Assembly (NCBI RefSeq): GCF_017355955.1
Contig: NZ_JAFFID010000001.1
Span: forward strand, 2,480,001 to 2,544,000
DNA length: 64,000 bases
Reading direction: 5' to 3'
Source of the DNA: Sabulibacter ruber
GTDB taxonomy: Bacteria; Bacteroidota; Bacteroidia; Cytophagales; Hymenobacteraceae
The notes beneath the pieces are model-generated. The model ran no database searches and had not been told where the DNA came from. It worked only from the letters and a program-made list of their open reading frames with translations. This document shows positions 9,138 through 18,728 of the stretch, in pieces. The translations under genes were made by a program, and so were the position numbers. How positions within the stretch are numbered: the stretch's first letter is position 1; every line of letters starts with the position of its first letter.

Positions 9138-9461
9138 TTAGATTAAGTTTCCAGTTTTTTTGGAATAACGTTGAAGCTTATTGTCATTGTTAAGCTTCTT
9201 ACCTGTTCTTGTGGCAACATTAGTAGCAGGCTCTACCAACATAACATTGCTGGCGTGGATAGGAGCTTCTTGCTTTACAATACCACCGTTAGGGTTTTTA
9301 GCACTTGGCTTTTGGTGTTTAGAAACCAGGTTCAGACCTTCTACAATAACTTTCTGCTTTTCTACTAATACAGAAGTTACAGTTCCGGTTTTGCCTTTTT
9401 CATCACCAGCGATCACTTTCACAGTGTCGCCTTTCTTGACATGAAGTTTATGCTTTGACAT
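9138..9461 (-). CDS. rplX: 50S ribosomal protein L24
   Basis: uL24 is an assembly initiator bound near the exit tunnel. Its 107 residues begin with a KOW motif ([20 protein letters not shown]) and continue with [23 protein letters not shown]. Length and position between rplN and rplE are as expected. Confidence 0.98.
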   Translation of the reverse strand: MSKHKLHVKKGDTVKVIAGDEKGKTGTVTSVLVEKQKVIVEGLNLVSKHQKPSAKNPNGGIVKQEAPIHASNVMLVEPATNVATRTGKKLNNDNKLQRYSKKTGNLI

Positions 9462-9482
9462 CTTGTTTTCTTTTTCTCGTGT

Positions 9483-9851
9483 TTATAATACTTCAGGAGC
9501 CAAAGAAACAATTTTCATAAACTGTCTTTCACGTAACTCACGGGCAACTGGCCCAAAAATGCGAGTACCACGTGGCTCATCATTGTTATTCAATAACACG
9601 GCAGCGTTATCATCAAAGCGGATATAAGATCCGTCTTTGCGGCGTACTTCTTTCTTTGTGCGAACAACAACTGCTTTGGTAACAGTTCCCTTCTTCACGT
9701 TTCCAGAAGAAAGAGCAGATTTTACGGTAACAACAATTTTATCACCAACAGAGGCATATTTTTTTCCTGTACCACCTAGTACACGGATGCATAGAACCTC
9801 TTTTGCTCCGCTGTTATCAGCAACAGTAAGTCTTGATTCTTGTTGTATCAT
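9483..9851 (-). CDS. rplN: 50S ribosomal protein L14
   Basis: uL14 forms an inter-subunit bridge. The 122-residue beta-barrel protein begins [20 protein letters not shown] and contains the signature region [20 protein letters not shown] and [21 protein letters not shown]. It directly follows rpsQ (1-base gap). Confidence 0.98.
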   Translation of the reverse strand: MIQQESRLTVADNSGAKEVLCIRVLGGTGKKYASVGDKIVVTVKSALSSGNVKKGTVTKAVVVRTKKEVRRKDGSYIRFDDNAAVLLNNNDEPRGTRIFGPVARELRERQFMKIVSLAPEVL

Positions 9852-9852
9852 C

Positions 9853-10110
9853 TTATTTAGCTCTTTCTACGATTTCAATTAAGCGCCAGCACTTGTTTTT
9901 GCTCAATGGTCTTGTTTCCATGATGCGCACAGTATCTCCGATACCGCACTCATTGTTCTCATCATGTGCCATGAACTTCTTGGACTTGGAAACAAATTTC
10001 CCATAGATAGGGTGTTTCACTTTGCTTTCCACGATAACAGTGATGGATTTATCCATCTTGTTACTTACCACGCGTCCAGTTTTTTCTTTTCTTAGATTTC
10101 TCGTCTCCAT
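9853..10110 (-). CDS. rpsQ: 30S ribosomal protein S17
   Basis: Primary rRNA-binding protein uS17 with an OB fold. The 85 residues include [37 protein letters not shown] and [16 protein letters not shown], the family signature. It lies between rpmC and rplN. Confidence 0.98.
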   Translation of the reverse strand: METRNLRKEKTGRVVSNKMDKSITVIVESKVKHPIYGKFVSKSKKFMAHDENNECGIGDTVRIMETRPLSKNKCWRLIEIVERAK

Positions 10111-10121
10111 GGTTCAGTATT

Positions 10122-10316
10122 TTAGCCATTGAGCTCTAGAGAACGCAGTTGCGTTTCTAGTCTGGCGATGGTTTTTCTTGTATTCTTGATTCTAGAAGGA
10201 TTCTCAAGCGGAGAGATAGCATGAGCGAACTTCAGGTTCACCAGGTTGTTTCTCTCAGTGTTGAGTTGCTCTTTCACTTCATTAAGTGAAAGAGCTTTGA
10301 TTTCAGATTGCTTCAT
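10122..10316 (-). CDS. rpmC: 50S ribosomal protein L29
   Basis: uL29 is a 64-residue helical hairpin at the tunnel exit, near the trigger factor and SRP docking site. It contains the family pattern of an N-terminal helix (SEIKALSLNEVKEQLNTER) and LENPSRIKNTRKTIARLET. It starts 2 bases after rplP. Confidence 0.97.
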   Translation of the reverse strand: MKQSEIKALSLNEVKEQLNTERNNLVNLKFAHAISPLENPSRIKNTRKTIARLETQLRSLELNG

Positions 10317-10318
10317 GA

Positions 10319-10741
10319 CTATTTCTCAACGTAATCTCTACGTACTACAAATTTAGTTCTAACTGGTAGCTTTTGAGCAGCCAGTCGTAAAGACTCTTGA
10401 GCTACTTCTAGCGACACTCCGTCAGATTCAAACATGATGGTACCTGGTTTCACAACGGCTACCCAGTACTCAGGAGAACCTTTACCCTTACCCATCCGAA
10501 CCTCAGCAGGCTTTTTAGTGATAGGCTTGTCAGGGAAAATACGAATCCATACTTGGCCTTCCCGTTTCATTGCACGTGTCATAGCGATACGAGCAGCTTC
10601 AATTTGACGAGAGGTGATCCAAGAGGCTTCTAACGATTTGATGGCGAAAGATCCAAAGGAAATGGTGCTTCCTCTGTGCGCAAGACCGTGTACACGGCCT
10701 TTCTGCATCTTTCTATATTTAGTCCGTTTTGGCTGTAACAT
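10319..10741 (-). CDS. rplP: 50S ribosomal protein L16
   Basis: uL16 lies near the A-site tRNA elbow. Its 140 residues start [19 protein letters not shown] and carry the signatures [20 protein letters not shown] and [18 protein letters not shown]. It lies between rpsC and rpmC as usual. Confidence 0.98.
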   Translation of the reverse strand: MLQPKRTKYRKMQKGRVHGLAHRGSTISFGSFAIKSLEASWITSRQIEAARIAMTRAMKREGQVWIRIFPDKPITKKPAEVRMGKGKGSPEYWVAVVKPGTIMFESDGVSLEVAQESLRLAAQKLPVRTKFVVRRDYVEK

Positions 10742-10767
10742 TTTCTAATTACCTAAAGGTTGAACAA

Positions 10768-11553
10768 CTACTTGCGCTTGCCTCCGCGCTTTTGGTTACC
10801 ATCGCCAGAACGTTTGTTACGTCCATCGCGGCGGTCGCCACGGTCATTGCCACGCTCGCTTCTTTCGTTGCGAGGAGCAGAAGAAGATCCACCGCTTTGC
10901 TGACCTGCATTAGGAGTTAAGTCACGCTTACCGAAGACTTCTCCTCTGAAGATCCATACTTTGATACCAAGCTTACCATATACTGTCTGAGCTTCAGACA
11001 AAGCATAGTCGATATCAGCTCTCAAAGTGTGAAGTGGAGTACGACCTTCTTTGTAGTGTTCAGTACGAGCCATTTCAGCTCCACCTAAACGACCAGATAC
11101 TTGAATTTTGATACCTTCAGCACCTACTCTAAGGGCAGAGGCAATTGCTTGTTTCATAGCTCTTCTGAAAGAGATACGAGCTTGCAATTGTTGAGCAACT
11201 GATTCACCCACCAGTTTGGCATCCAGCTCAGGACGCTTAATTTCAAAAATGTTGATCTGAACATCTTTGCTGGTGATTTTCTTCAGCTCTTCTTTGATTT
11301 TATCTACTTCCTGACCACCTTTTCCAATTACTACACCAGGACGGGCAGTATTGATGGTGATAGTGATTCTCTTAAGAGTTCTTTCGATGATGATTTTAGA
11401 AATACCTCCTTTTGGAATACGAGCAAGGATATATTTCCGGATCTTTTCGTCTTCGATCAGTTTATCAGCGAAATCCTTTCCTCCGAACCAATTAGAGTCC
11501 CAGCCTTTTACAATACCAAGTCTAAGGCCTACTGGATTAACTTTTTGTCCCAT
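10768..11553 (-). CDS. rpsC: 30S ribosomal protein S3 with RG-rich C-terminal tail
   Basis: uS3 forms part of the mRNA entry pore and helicase. It has an N-terminal region, a type-2 KH domain with the GXXG loop at VVIGKGG (residues 74-80), and the C-terminal alpha/beta domain ending at FGKRDL. Residues about 213-261 form an additional low-complexity tail rich in Gly, Arg, Ser, Asp and Asn (several RGD/RG steps). The tail lies beyond the ~210-230-residue norm and is probably disordered and RNA-contacting. Confidence 0.98.
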   Translation of the reverse strand: MGQKVNPVGLRLGIVKGWDSNWFGGKDFADKLIEDEKIRKYILARIPKGGISKIIIERTLKRITITINTARPGVVIGKGGQEVDKIKEELKKITSKDVQINIFEIKRPELDAKLVGESVAQQLQARISFRRAMKQAIASALRVGAEGIKIQVSGRLGGAEMARTEHYKEGRTPLHTLRADIDYALSEAQTVYGKLGIKVWIFRGEVFGKRDLTPNAGQQSGGSSSAPRNERSERGNDRGDRRDGRNKRSGDGNQKRGGKRK

Positions 11554-11561
11554 TCTTAAAA

Positions 11562-11948
11562 CTATTTGGCTTCGTTAGAAGTAGATGTTTCAACTGATTC
11601 AACGTCTGCTTTAGAATCGATCACCAGTGTAACGTGGTTAGATCTTTTTCTGATTCTATGACCACGGCCTTGCGGAGCAGGGCGCAATCTTTTCAGCATT
11701 TTACCTTCATCTACTCTAATCTCTTTGATATACAGATTAGCATCTTCAATGCGGGCATCTCCGTTAGCTGCTTGCCAGTTTGATAAAGCAGATAAAAGAA
11801 GTTTCTCCAGTTTAGGAGCGCCGGCATTTGCTTCAAATTTCAATAAACCTAATGCACGGGTAACACTTTTACCACGGATCAAGTTCGCAACCAGTCTCAT
11901 CTTACGCGGTGAGCTTGGTACATTATTTAATTTAGCTACCGCTTCCAT
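11562..11948 (-). CDS. rplV: 50S ribosomal protein L22
   Basis: uL22 lines the nascent-peptide tunnel. The 128 residues contain [18 protein letters not shown], the beta-hairpin region and the signature [20 protein letters not shown]. The hairpin tip holds the residues associated with macrolide resistance in other bacteria, and nothing unusual is visible there. Its start overlaps the stop of rpsS by one base, indicating translational coupling. Confidence 0.98.
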   Translation of the reverse strand: MEAVAKLNNVPSSPRKMRLVANLIRGKSVTRALGLLKFEANAGAPKLEKLLLSALSNWQAANGDARIEDANLYIKEIRVDEGKMLKRLRPAPQGRGHRIRKRSNHVTLVIDSKADVESVETSTSNEAK

Positions 11949-12226
11949 TATCTTTTACCTTTATCTTTCTTAGCAATGTGGCCTCTGAAGTTTCTGGTAG
12001 GAGCAAATTCACCTAATTTGTGACCTACCATGTTTTCTGTAACATAAACAGGGATAAATTTATTCCCGTTATGTACCGCAAATGTATGCCCAACGAAATC
12101 TGGAGAAATCATAGAACGACGTGACCAGGTTTTGATCACCGCTTTCTTTCCAGACTCATCCATTGTCTGCACTTTTTTATCGAGCCTGTAGTCAATATAA
12201 GGCCCTTTTTTTAATGATCTTGCCAT
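11948..12226 (-). CDS. rpsS: 30S ribosomal protein S19
   Basis: uS19 of the small-subunit head, paired with S13. Its 92 residues start [20 protein letters not shown] and include [19 protein letters not shown] and [17 protein letters not shown], the family signature. It lies 3 bases after rplB. Confidence 0.98.
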   Translation of the reverse strand: MARSLKKGPYIDYRLDKKVQTMDESGKKAVIKTWSRRSMISPDFVGHTFAVHNGNKFIPVYVTENMVGHKLGEFAPTRNFRGHIAKKDKGKR

Positions 12227-12229
12227 TAC

Positions 12230-13054
12230 TTATTTTTTCCTTCTATTAACTATCAGGTTCTCAGAATATTTATTCTTGTTTCTGGTTTTCTGCCCTTTAG
12301 CATACAGACCTTTACGTGATCTTGGGTGACCTCCTGAAGACTTACCTTCACCACCACCCATTGGGTGATCAACTGGGTTCATGGCAACACCTCTTACTCT
12401 TGGTCTGATACCCATCCATCTGCTACGTCCGGCTTTTCCAAGCTTCACGTTCATATGGTCAGCGTTAGAAACAGTACCTACTGTAGCCATACAGTTAACA
12501 AGTACCATTCTCATTTCGCCAGAAGGCAATTTCAAAGTAGCGTATCTTCCTTCACGTGCAACCAGCTGTGCATAAGAACCAGCACTTCTAGCCAGAACCG
12601 CACCTTGGCCAGGCGCTAATTCAATGTTGTGAACGATGGTACCCAATGGAATATCTGAAAGCGGTAATGCATTACCTACTTCTGGAGCTACTCCAGGACC
12701 TGATACTACAGTTGCATCTACCGCCAAGCCCGCAGGTGCAATGATGTAAGCTTTCTCGCCGTCCGCATAATACAGAAGCGCGATACGCGCAGTTCTGTTT
12801 GGATCGTACTCAATTGCTTTCACAGTAGCTGGAACTCCGTACTTCGTTCTTTTGAAGTCGATGATACGGAATCTCTTCTTATGACCGCCACCAATGTAGC
12901 GCATGGTCATTCTACCGTCGTTGTTACGTCCACCAGAGTTTTTCTTGGATGCCAACAAAGATTTTTCTGGCTCGCTCTTCGTGATTTCAGTGAAGGCAGG
13001 CGCTACTCTAAATCTTTGACCTGGTGTTGTTGGTCTTAGTTTTCTTAATGCCAT
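12230..13054 (-). CDS. rplB: 50S ribosomal protein L2
   Basis: uL2 is required for subunit association and sits by the peptidyl transferase centre. Its 274 residues include the RNA-binding OB/SH3 pair, [22 protein letters not shown] [12 protein letters not shown], and the conserved loop [16 protein letters not shown] with the key histidine. Position in the order rplC-rplD-rplW-rplB is standard. Confidence 0.98.
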   Translation of the reverse strand: MALRKLRPTTPGQRFRVAPAFTEITKSEPEKSLLASKKNSGGRNNDGRMTMRYIGGGHKKRFRIIDFKRTKYGVPATVKAIEYDPNRTARIALLYYADGEKAYIIAPAGLAVDATVVSGPGVAPEVGNALPLSDIPLGTIVHNIELAPGQGAVLARSAGSYAQLVAREGRYATLKLPSGEMRMVLVNCMATVGTVSNADHMNVKLGKAGRSRWMGIRPRVRGVAMNPVDHPMGGGEGKSSGGHPRSRKGLYAKGQKTRNKNKYSENLIVNRRKK

Positions 13055-13066
13055 TCTTTTAGGTGC

Positions 13067-13354
13067 TTATATACCGCTATAGAAATCGATTACTTCTCCT
13101 TGTTTCAAAGTCACAATCGCCTTCTTAGAGGATGCTGTACGTCCAGTAACAACACCAGATTTAGTGTTGCGAGACTTAACTTTTCCTTGGGTTCTCATAG
13201 TAGAGATTTTCTCCACCGTTACCCCGTAACGTGACTGGATCGCTTTTTTGATCTCAATCTTATTTGCTTTTCTATCAACTTCAAAAGCGTATTTACCTAC
13301 TTCGTTCAAAGCAGTAAGCTTCTCAGTCAATAATGGTCTTTTCAGGATACTCAT
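13067..13354 (-). CDS. rplW: 50S ribosomal protein L23
   Basis: uL23 forms the docking site for trigger factor and SRP at the tunnel exit. The 95 residues include ILKRPLLTEKLTALNE, KYAFEVDRKANKIEIKKAIQ and YGVTVEKISTMRTQGK, typical of the family. Its start codon overlaps the rplD stop by one base. Confidence 0.97.
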   Translation of the reverse strand: MSILKRPLLTEKLTALNEVGKYAFEVDRKANKIEIKKAIQSRYGVTVEKISTMRTQGKVKSRNTKSGVVTGRTASSKKAIVTLKQGEVIDFYSGI

Positions 13355-13986
13355 TATTTCTTAGCGTAAATTTCTTCAAAAACAGAAAGAGACTCTTCTA
13401 AACAAACTACTTTGTCAGCGTTCAGCAGATCGTAAGTTGTTAACGCGCCTGGGGTAGCCACCTTCACTTTAGGAAGGTTTCTGCTTGACAGAATCACGTT
13501 TTTGTCAGCTTCTTTGGTAACGATCAACGTTTTTCTGGCGCCCACATTCAGGCCTTGCAGAATTGCCGCGAAGGTCTTTGTTTTTGGAGTATCAATGGTA
13601 AGGTTATCCAACAAAACCAGACGCTCATCTTTCGCTAAAGTTGACAGGGCAGACAATCTGGCCACTGCTTTCAACTTCTTATTCAGTTTGAAGCTATAGT
13701 TTCTTGGTCTTGGACCGAATACACGACCACCACCAACAAATACTGGGGCTTTCAAAGAACCAGCTCTTGCGCCACCTGTACCCTTTTGACGCTTGATCTT
13801 TTTGGTAGAACCGGCAACTTCGTTGCGCTCTTTTGCTTTGTGTGTTCCCTGACGCTGGTTAGCTAAATACTGCTTCACGTCAAGATACATCGCGTGCTCA
13901 TTTGGCTCAACACCGAACACAGATTCCGGAAGGGCAACTTTCCTTCCAGTATCTTCTCCTTTAATATTGAAAACTGATAGCTCCAT
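13354..13986 (-). CDS. rplD: 50S ribosomal protein L4
   Basis: uL4 extends a loop into the exit tunnel and in some bacteria regulates the S10 operon. The chosen ATG at 13984-13986 gives MELSVFNIKGEDTGRKVALP (210 residues). A start four codons earlier would overlap the rplC end. Conserved sequence includes KQYLANQRQGTHKAKERNEV and RRQKGTGGARAGS-like KRQKGTGGARAGSLKAPVF. Confidence 0.97.
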   Translation of the reverse strand: MELSVFNIKGEDTGRKVALPESVFGVEPNEHAMYLDVKQYLANQRQGTHKAKERNEVAGSTKKIKRQKGTGGARAGSLKAPVFVGGGRVFGPRPRNYSFKLNKKLKAVARLSALSTLAKDERLVLLDNLTIDTPKTKTFAAILQGLNVGARKTLIVTKEADKNVILSSRNLPKVKVATPGALTTYDLLNADKVVCLEESLSVFEEIYAKK

Positions 13987-13987
13987 C

Positions 13988-14608
13988 TTATTTCTCAACT
14001 ACGATAAATGAATTTTTAGCGCCTGGGATAGAACCGCTTACTACTAATACGTTTTGCTCAGGCAGGATGCGCAGAACGCGCAGGTTTTGAACTTTCACAC
14101 GGGCACCACCCATTCTACCAGCCATGCGCATTCCTTTGAATACACGTGAAGGCCAAGAGCAGGCACCAATGGAACCGGGGTGACGTGCTCTGTTGTGCTG
14201 ACCGTGCGTCTGACCACCAACACCACCAAAGTTGTAACGTTTTACTACCCCTTGGAAACCTTTACCTTTTGAAGTACCAACCACATCTACGAATTCACCT
14301 TCTTCGAATAGGCCTACATTTACTTCATCACCCAGTGAGAAAGATGCAGCATCTTCCAGCTTGAATTCTACTAATTTCTTCTTAGCAGTGGTGTTTGCTT
14401 TCGCAAAGTGTCCGGCAAGCGCCTTGCTTACTCTTTTCACTTTCTTCTCTCCGTACCCAAGCTGAACAGCTGAATAGCCATCTGTTTCTTGCGTCTTAAC
14501 CTGAGTTACTACGCATGGTCCTGCTTGAATCAAAGTACAGGCCACGCTCTTCCCTTCAGGAGTGAAGAGGCTTGTCATTCCGATCTTTTTACCGATAATT
14601 CCAGGCAT
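13988..14608 (-). CDS. rplC: 50S ribosomal protein L3
   Basis: uL3 is an early assembly protein that reaches toward the peptidyl transferase centre. It has 206 residues: [20 protein letters not shown], the signature [21 protein letters not shown] and a long basic loop ([14 protein letters not shown]). It is the first gene of the 14-kb ribosomal unit, because rpsJ is cut off upstream by a terminator and a promoter lies in the intervening gap. Confidence 0.98.
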   Translation of the reverse strand: MPGIIGKKIGMTSLFTPEGKSVACTLIQAGPCVVTQVKTQETDGYSAVQLGYGEKKVKRVSKALAGHFAKANTTAKKKLVEFKLEDAASFSLGDEVNVGLFEEGEFVDVVGTSKGKGFQGVVKRYNFGGVGGQTHGQHNRARHPGSIGACSWPSRVFKGMRMAGRMGGARVKVQNLRVLRILPEQNVLVVSGSIPGAKNSFIVVEK

Positions 14609-14667
14609 TCTACTTTTTTATTTAAACAATTAATACTATAACCCCACTAGGGTTCATTTCGGGAGTG

Positions 14668-14698
14668 CAAAGTTCTATATTTAATTTTTAATTTACAA
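14668..14698 (-). promoter_or_regulatory. promoter for the rplC-rplQ unit
   Basis: Minus-strand TTGT (14695-14698), 19 bases, then GAACTTTG (14668-14675), followed by CAC. This is one mismatch from the Bacteroidota TTG-19/21-TAnnTTTG pattern. The predicted start would leave a leader of about 50 bases before rplC. Confidence 0.55.
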
Positions 14699-14903
14699 GC
14701 CCTGCTAAATTATTTGTTTTCAGGTACTAAGGTTTTCTTCTTTGCTGCTTCCCTTTTCTTGAACCTGAGGCTACTACAATACTGGTTATCTAATAATTCC
14801 TTTCAATCTCTGTTTTTTGGCTGTTTTTGAAAAAAGAAGGTTGAAAACGAAATCTATACCAATGATCCCTGGCCTCTGAAGTGTATCACTTTATGTTTCC
14901 TTC

Positions 14904-14932
14904 TTTTTTCGGGTAAATGGCCTAAAAACACG
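14904..14932 (-). repeat. GTTTTRGGCC dispersed element
   Basis: On the minus strand it reads CGTGTTTTTAGGCCATTTAC and then CCGAAAAAA, matching the dispersed family described in the findings. It lies just beyond the rpsJ terminator, in the sense orientation for rpsJ. Confidence 0.55.
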
Positions 14933-14947
14933 TTGGTTATTGGACAT

Positions 14948-14979
14948 AAAAAAAGGAGAGGTCTCCCTCTCCTTTTTTT
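14948..14979 (-). terminator. rho-independent terminator after rpsJ
   Basis: GGAGAGG (14955-14961), a TCTC loop and CCTCTCC (14966-14972), flanked by seven A and seven T, so it can act in both directions. It ends rpsL-rpsG-fusA-rpsJ transcription 15 bases after the rpsJ stop. Confidence 0.9.
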
Positions 14980-14993
14980 ATGTAATGGCATTA

Positions 14994-15299
14994 TCAAACT
15001 TTGATTTCAACATCAACGCCGCTAGGTAACTCTAACTTCATTAATGCATCTACTGTTTTAGAGGAAGTAGAATAGATATCTACTAGTCTCTTATAAGTAC
15101 AAAGCTGGAATTGCTCTCTTGCTTTCTTGTTCACGTGTGGTGAACGAAGTACAGTGAAGATATCTTTCTCAGTTGGCAAAGGAATGGGACCACTTACGAT
15201 CGCACCAGTCGCTTTTACCGCTTTCACGATTTTCTCTGATGATTTATCAACCAGATTGTGATCGTAAGATTTCAGTTTGATTCTGATCTTTTGATTCAT
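14994..15299 (-). CDS. rpsJ: 30S ribosomal protein S10
   Basis: uS10 of the small-subunit head. Also the NusE partner of NusB in antitermination in other bacteria. The 101 residues include [17 protein letters not shown], the signature [29 protein letters not shown] (split across the centre) and SGVDVEIKV at the end. It lies 10 bases downstream of fusA, not at the head of the rplC unit. Confidence 0.98.
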   Translation of the reverse strand: MNQKIRIKLKSYDHNLVDKSSEKIVKAVKATGAIVSGPIPLPTEKDIFTVLRSPHVNKKAREQFQLCTYKRLVDIYSTSSKTVDALMKLELPSGVDVEIKV

Positions 15300-15309
15300 T
15301 CTAATTCAA

Positions 15310-17409
15310 CTATTTCGCTGTTCCTTTAATTTTTGCCACGATGCCATCTGCCAAGTTCTGTGGTACTTGCTCGTAGTGCGAGAAAGTGAGAGAGGCAGTA
15401 GCTCTTCCTGAGGTAATGGTACGTAAGTCTGTCACGTATCCAAACAATTCTGAAAGTGGAACGTCAGCCTTCACTACAGTGGAAGTACCTTTTGTATCCA
15501 TACCTTTCATGATACCTCTTCTTCTGTTCAAGTCACCTGTAACCGGACCAGTGTATTCATCTGGAGTTACCACGTCAACCGCCATGATTGGCTCAAGAAG
15601 TTTAGGAGCACATTGCTTACCTGCTTCTTTGAAGCCTTGACGAGCTGCTAGTTCAAATGACAGTGAGTCAGAGTCAACGTCGTGGAATGAACCGTGGAAC
15701 AGACGCACTTTCATTGAATCTACTGGGAAACCAGCCAGGATACCGTTCTTCATGGCTTCTTCGAAACCTTTCTGGATAGCCGGGATGAATTCTTTTGGAA
15801 TCACACCACCAACAATCGCATTCTCGAACAACAGACCTTGCTTATCATCTTCACGTGGTCCCATGGTGAACACGATGTCCGCGAACTTACCACGACCACC
15901 AGACTGCTTCTTGTAAACCTCTCTGTGTTCAACAGTTTTAGTGATGGTTTCTTTGTAAGCAACCTGAGGAGCACCTTGGTTCAACTCAACCTTGAACTCA
16001 CGTTTCATACGGTCGATGATGATCTCCAGGTGAAGCTCACCCATACCTCTCAAGATAGTCTGACCAGTTTCTTCGTCAGTGTTCACTTGCAAGGTTGGAT
16101 CTTCTTCCACCAGTTTCGCTATCGCCATACCCATTTTATCTGAGTCAGCTTGAGTTTTAGGCTCAATGGCGTATCCGATTACTGGCTCTGGGAACTCCAT
16201 TGATTCTAGAACGATTTTCGCGTTTTGGTCGCAAAGAGTGTCACCAGTTTTGATGTCTTTAAAGCCTACTACCGCTCCGATGTCACCAGCACCTAATCTT
16301 TCGATTTGGTTTTGCTTGTTAGCGTGCATCTGGAAAATACGGGAAATACGCTCCTTATTATTTGAACGTGTGTTGAACACGTAAGAACCAGACTCCAGAA
16401 CTCCTGAGTAAGCGCGCACAAAGCACAGGCGGCCTACGTAAGGGTCAGTAGCGATTTTGAAAGCCAGACCAGCGAATGGCTCAGACTCACTTGGTTTACG
16501 CGCTACTTCTTCCCCTGTATCTGGGTTAGTACCAATAATGCTTTCTTTATCTACTGGAGATGGGCAAAGTGCCATCACGTAGTCAAGCATGGTTTGAACT
16601 CCTTTGTTCTTGAAAGAAGAACCGCAAAGCATTGGCACGATAGCCATGTCAATAGTTGCTTTACGCAGAGCAGTCAAGATTTCGTCTTCAGTGATTGAGT
16701 TTGGATCATCGAAGTATTTCTCCATCAATGACTCATCGTACTCAGCTACTGCTTCCAGCAATTTCTCTCTGTACTCTTCTGCTTCTTCCAACATATCGTC
16801 TGGAATTGGCACTTCAGTAAAGGTCATTCCTTTATCAGCCTCATTCCATTCAATACCTCTGAAGTTTACCAGGTCCACAACACCTCTGAAGTTGTCTTCA
16901 GCACCAATTGGCAATTGAAGAGCAACAGCGTTGCTACCTAACATTTCCTTCACTTGCTTACAAACTGCTAAGAAGTCAGCACCTGAACGGTCCATTTTGT
17001 TCACGAAACCGATACGGGCTACTTTGTAGTTGTCTGCAAGTCTCCAGTTAGTTTCAGATTGAGGCTCAACGCCATCAACCGCACTAAACAAGAACACTAG
17101 ACCATCTAATACGCGCAGGGAGCGGTTTACCTCTACGGTAAAGTCCACGTGACCTGGAGTATCAATGATGTTGATGTGATATTTGTCACCTCTGTAGTTC
17201 CAGTTTACAGTAGTAGCAGCAGAAGTAATGGTGATACCTCTTTCCTGCTCCTGCTCCATCCAGTCCATGGTGGCAGCTCCATCGTGCACCTCGCCTATTT
17301 TGTGGCTAACCCCAGCATAGTAAAGGATACGCTCTGTAGTGGTGGTCTTACCGGCATCAATGTGCGCGGCAATACCAATATTTCTTGTGAATTTTAAATC
17401 CCTTGCCAT
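15310..17409 (-). CDS. fusA: elongation factor G
   Basis: The GTPase that drives ribosomal translocation. It has 699 residues in five domains. The G domain shows [15 protein letters not shown] (P-loop), the switch [14 protein letters not shown], and NKMDRSGAD. Domain II follows, and domains III-V end with the [17 protein letters not shown] region. Full length and intact. It lies 1 base after rpsG and 10 before rpsJ in the str order. Confidence 0.99.
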   Translation of the reverse strand: MARDLKFTRNIGIAAHIDAGKTTTTERILYYAGVSHKIGEVHDGAATMDWMEQEQERGITITSAATTVNWNYRGDKYHINIIDTPGHVDFTVEVNRSLRVLDGLVFLFSAVDGVEPQSETNWRLADNYKVARIGFVNKMDRSGADFLAVCKQVKEMLGSNAVALQLPIGAEDNFRGVVDLVNFRGIEWNEADKGMTFTEVPIPDDMLEEAEEYREKLLEAVAEYDESLMEKYFDDPNSITEDEILTALRKATIDMAIVPMLCGSSFKNKGVQTMLDYVMALCPSPVDKESIIGTNPDTGEEVARKPSESEPFAGLAFKIATDPYVGRLCFVRAYSGVLESGSYVFNTRSNNKERISRIFQMHANKQNQIERLGAGDIGAVVGFKDIKTGDTLCDQNAKIVLESMEFPEPVIGYAIEPKTQADSDKMGMAIAKLVEEDPTLQVNTDEETGQTILRGMGELHLEIIIDRMKREFKVELNQGAPQVAYKETITKTVEHREVYKKQSGGRGKFADIVFTMGPREDDKQGLLFENAIVGGVIPKEFIPAIQKGFEEAMKNGILAGFPVDSMKVRLFHGSFHDVDSDSLSFELAARQGFKEAGKQCAPKLLEPIMAVDVVTPDEYTGPVTGDLNRRRGIMKGMDTKGTSTVVKADVPLSELFGYVTDLRTITSGRATASLTFSHYEQVPQNLADGIVAKIKGTAK

Positions 17410-17410
17410 T

Positions 17411-17878
17411 TTAGAATCTAAAGTGTGAGAATGCTTTGTTAGCTTCTGCCATTCTGTGAGTATCGTCTTTCTTCTTCACAGCTGCGCCTTCTCCTTTGGC
17501 TGCGGCAATGATCTCACCGGCCAATTTATCCATCATTGTTTTCTCACCTCTCTTACGAGCGTAAGAAATCATCCATTTAATGCCAAGAGAAATCTTTCTG
17601 TCCGGGCGCACTTCGGTTGGCACCTGGAAAGTAGCACCACCTACACGGCGGCTTTTCACCTCTACACCTGGCATGATGTTGTTCAATGCTTTTTTCCAGG
17701 TTTCTAACCCGTTTTCTTTAGTTCTTCTCTCAACTAAATCAACAGCATCGTAAAAAATCTTGTATGCCAGACTCTTTTTACCGTCTACCATCAGGTAGTT
17801 CACAAAACGGGTAACCAGAGTTTCTTTGTATTTTGGATCAGGAAGAAGAATTCTCTTCTTTGGTTTCGCTTTTCTCAT
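17411..17878 (-). CDS. rpsG: 30S ribosomal protein S7
   Basis: uS7 organises the small-subunit head and contacts E-site tRNA. Its 155 residues include [40 protein letters not shown] and [19 protein letters not shown], the last being the signature region. It follows rpsL by 13 bases. Confidence 0.98.
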   Translation of the reverse strand: MRKAKPKKRILLPDPKYKETLVTRFVNYLMVDGKKSLAYKIFYDAVDLVERRTKENGLETWKKALNNIMPGVEVKSRRVGGATFQVPTEVRPDRKISLGIKWMISYARKRGEKTMMDKLAGEIIAAAKGEGAAVKKKDDTHRMAEANKAFSHFRF

Positions 17879-17891
17879 TGTCTTTACTCAA

Positions 17892-18308
17892 TTATTTTTT
17901 CTTACCGCCTTTACCTGCAGCTGCTGCTGGTTGACCTGGCTTCGGACGTTTCGCGCCGTATTTAGAACGGGACTGAAGACGGCCATTTACACCAGCTGTA
18001 TCCAAAGCACCACGGATAATGTGGTATCTTACACCTGGTAAGTCTTTTACACGACCACCTCTGATCAACACAATAGAGTGTTCTTGCAGGTTGTGGCCTT
18101 CCCCAGGAATGTAAGCATTGACTTCTTTACCGTTTGTCAAACGCACACGAGCCACTTTTCTCATTGCTGAGTTTGGCTTCTTAGGTGTGGTTGTGTAAAC
18201 GCGGGTACACACGCCACGTCTTTGCGGGCATGAGTCAAGAGCTGGAGACTTAGACTTTGATGTTAGCGCTTCTCTTCCCTTTCTTACTAATTGTTGTATA
18301 GTAGGCAT
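17892..18308 (-). CDS. rpsL: 30S ribosomal protein S12
   Basis: uS12 lies in the decoding centre. Its 138 residues contain [19 protein letters not shown] and [13 protein letters not shown]. The lysines at positions 43 and 88, where streptomycin-resistance substitutions fall, are wild type. The C-terminal tail is Lys/Gly/Pro-rich. It is the first gene of the str unit and lies about 45 bases downstream of a near-perfect promoter. Confidence 0.98.
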   Translation of the reverse strand: MPTIQQLVRKGREALTSKSKSPALDSCPQRRGVCTRVYTTTPKKPNSAMRKVARVRLTNGKEVNAYIPGEGHNLQEHSIVLIRGGRVKDLPGVRYHIIRGALDTAGVNGRLQSRSKYGAKRPKPGQPAAAAGKGGKKK

Positions 18309-18353
18309 TTACTAACTTTTTTATACTGATTTCTCTCTTCAAAAAATGGTTTG

Positions 18354-18385
18354 CAAAGGTATAAAATATGCTTTGCAAATTCAAA
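18354..18385 (-). promoter_or_regulatory. promoter for rpsL-rpsG-fusA-rpsJ
   Basis: Minus-strand TTTG (18382-18385), 20 bases, TACCTTTG (18354-18361). Both boxes match the Bacteroidota sigma consensus exactly. The expected start gives a leader of about 40 bases before rpsL. Confidence 0.75.
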
Positions 18386-18390
18386 GTTTT

Positions 18391-18413
18391 AATTCATTAA
18401 TTATTAATGAATT
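18391..18413. repeat. AT-rich 10-bp inverted repeat at the DUF3467 stop codon
   Basis: AATTCATTAA (18391-18400), a 3-base loop and TTAATGAATT (18404-18413). It covers the last bases of the upstream gene's stop codon and lies just above the rpsL promoter. On the minus strand it is not followed by a T-run, so it does not look like a standard terminator. Confidence 0.6.
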
Positions 18414-18726
18414 ATGCTTCCCCAATTGTTCCCCCAAAATTCATGGGGAAACTTGGTGCTTCCGGTGTCTGCTTGATCACCCCAAAACTCTGTTCATATT
18501 TCAGGATGTTTTCCTCCAAAGCAGCCAAGAAACGCTTGGCATGCTCTGGAGTAATCACAACCCTTGATTTTACTTTGGCTTTGGGAATGCCCGGCATCAG
18601 ACGGATAAAATCAATCACGAACTCACTGTGGGAATGCGCAATCATGGCAAGGTTTGCGTACTCGCCCTCTGCGATTTCCTCGGTCAACTCAATGTTGATT
18701 TGTCCTTGTTGCTCTGGTGCCGCCAT
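18412..18726 (-). CDS. DUF3467 family protein
   Basis: A 104-residue soluble protein matching the DUF3467 family, of unknown function. Visible features are an acidic N-terminus (QGQINIELTEEIAEGEYAN), LAMIAHSHSEFVIDFIRLMPG, a KAKVKSRVVITPEHAKRFL helix and a final NFGGTIGEA. No signal peptide or membrane segment. It begins 2 bases after the rpoC stop, so it is almost certainly co-transcribed with rpoBC. That position is common in Bacteroidota and suggests a link to transcription, but no role is established from the sequence. Confidence 0.9.
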   Translation of the reverse strand: MAAPEQQGQINIELTEEIAEGEYANLAMIAHSHSEFVIDFIRLMPGIPKAKVKSRVVITPEHAKRFLAALEENILKYEQSFGVIKQTPEAPSFPMNFGGTIGEA

Positions 18727-18728
18727 TT

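Larger units (their letters stand above)
14609..14993. other. 385-base gap between rplC and rpsJ
   Basis: No coding sequence is seen. The gap holds, reading in the minus direction, the rpsJ terminator (14948-14979), one copy of the dispersed GTTTTRGGCC element (14904-14932), an AT-rich stretch, and the rplC promoter (14668-14698). In many bacteria rpsJ is directly joined to rplC. Here the gap splits the str and S10 units. Confidence 0.8.
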
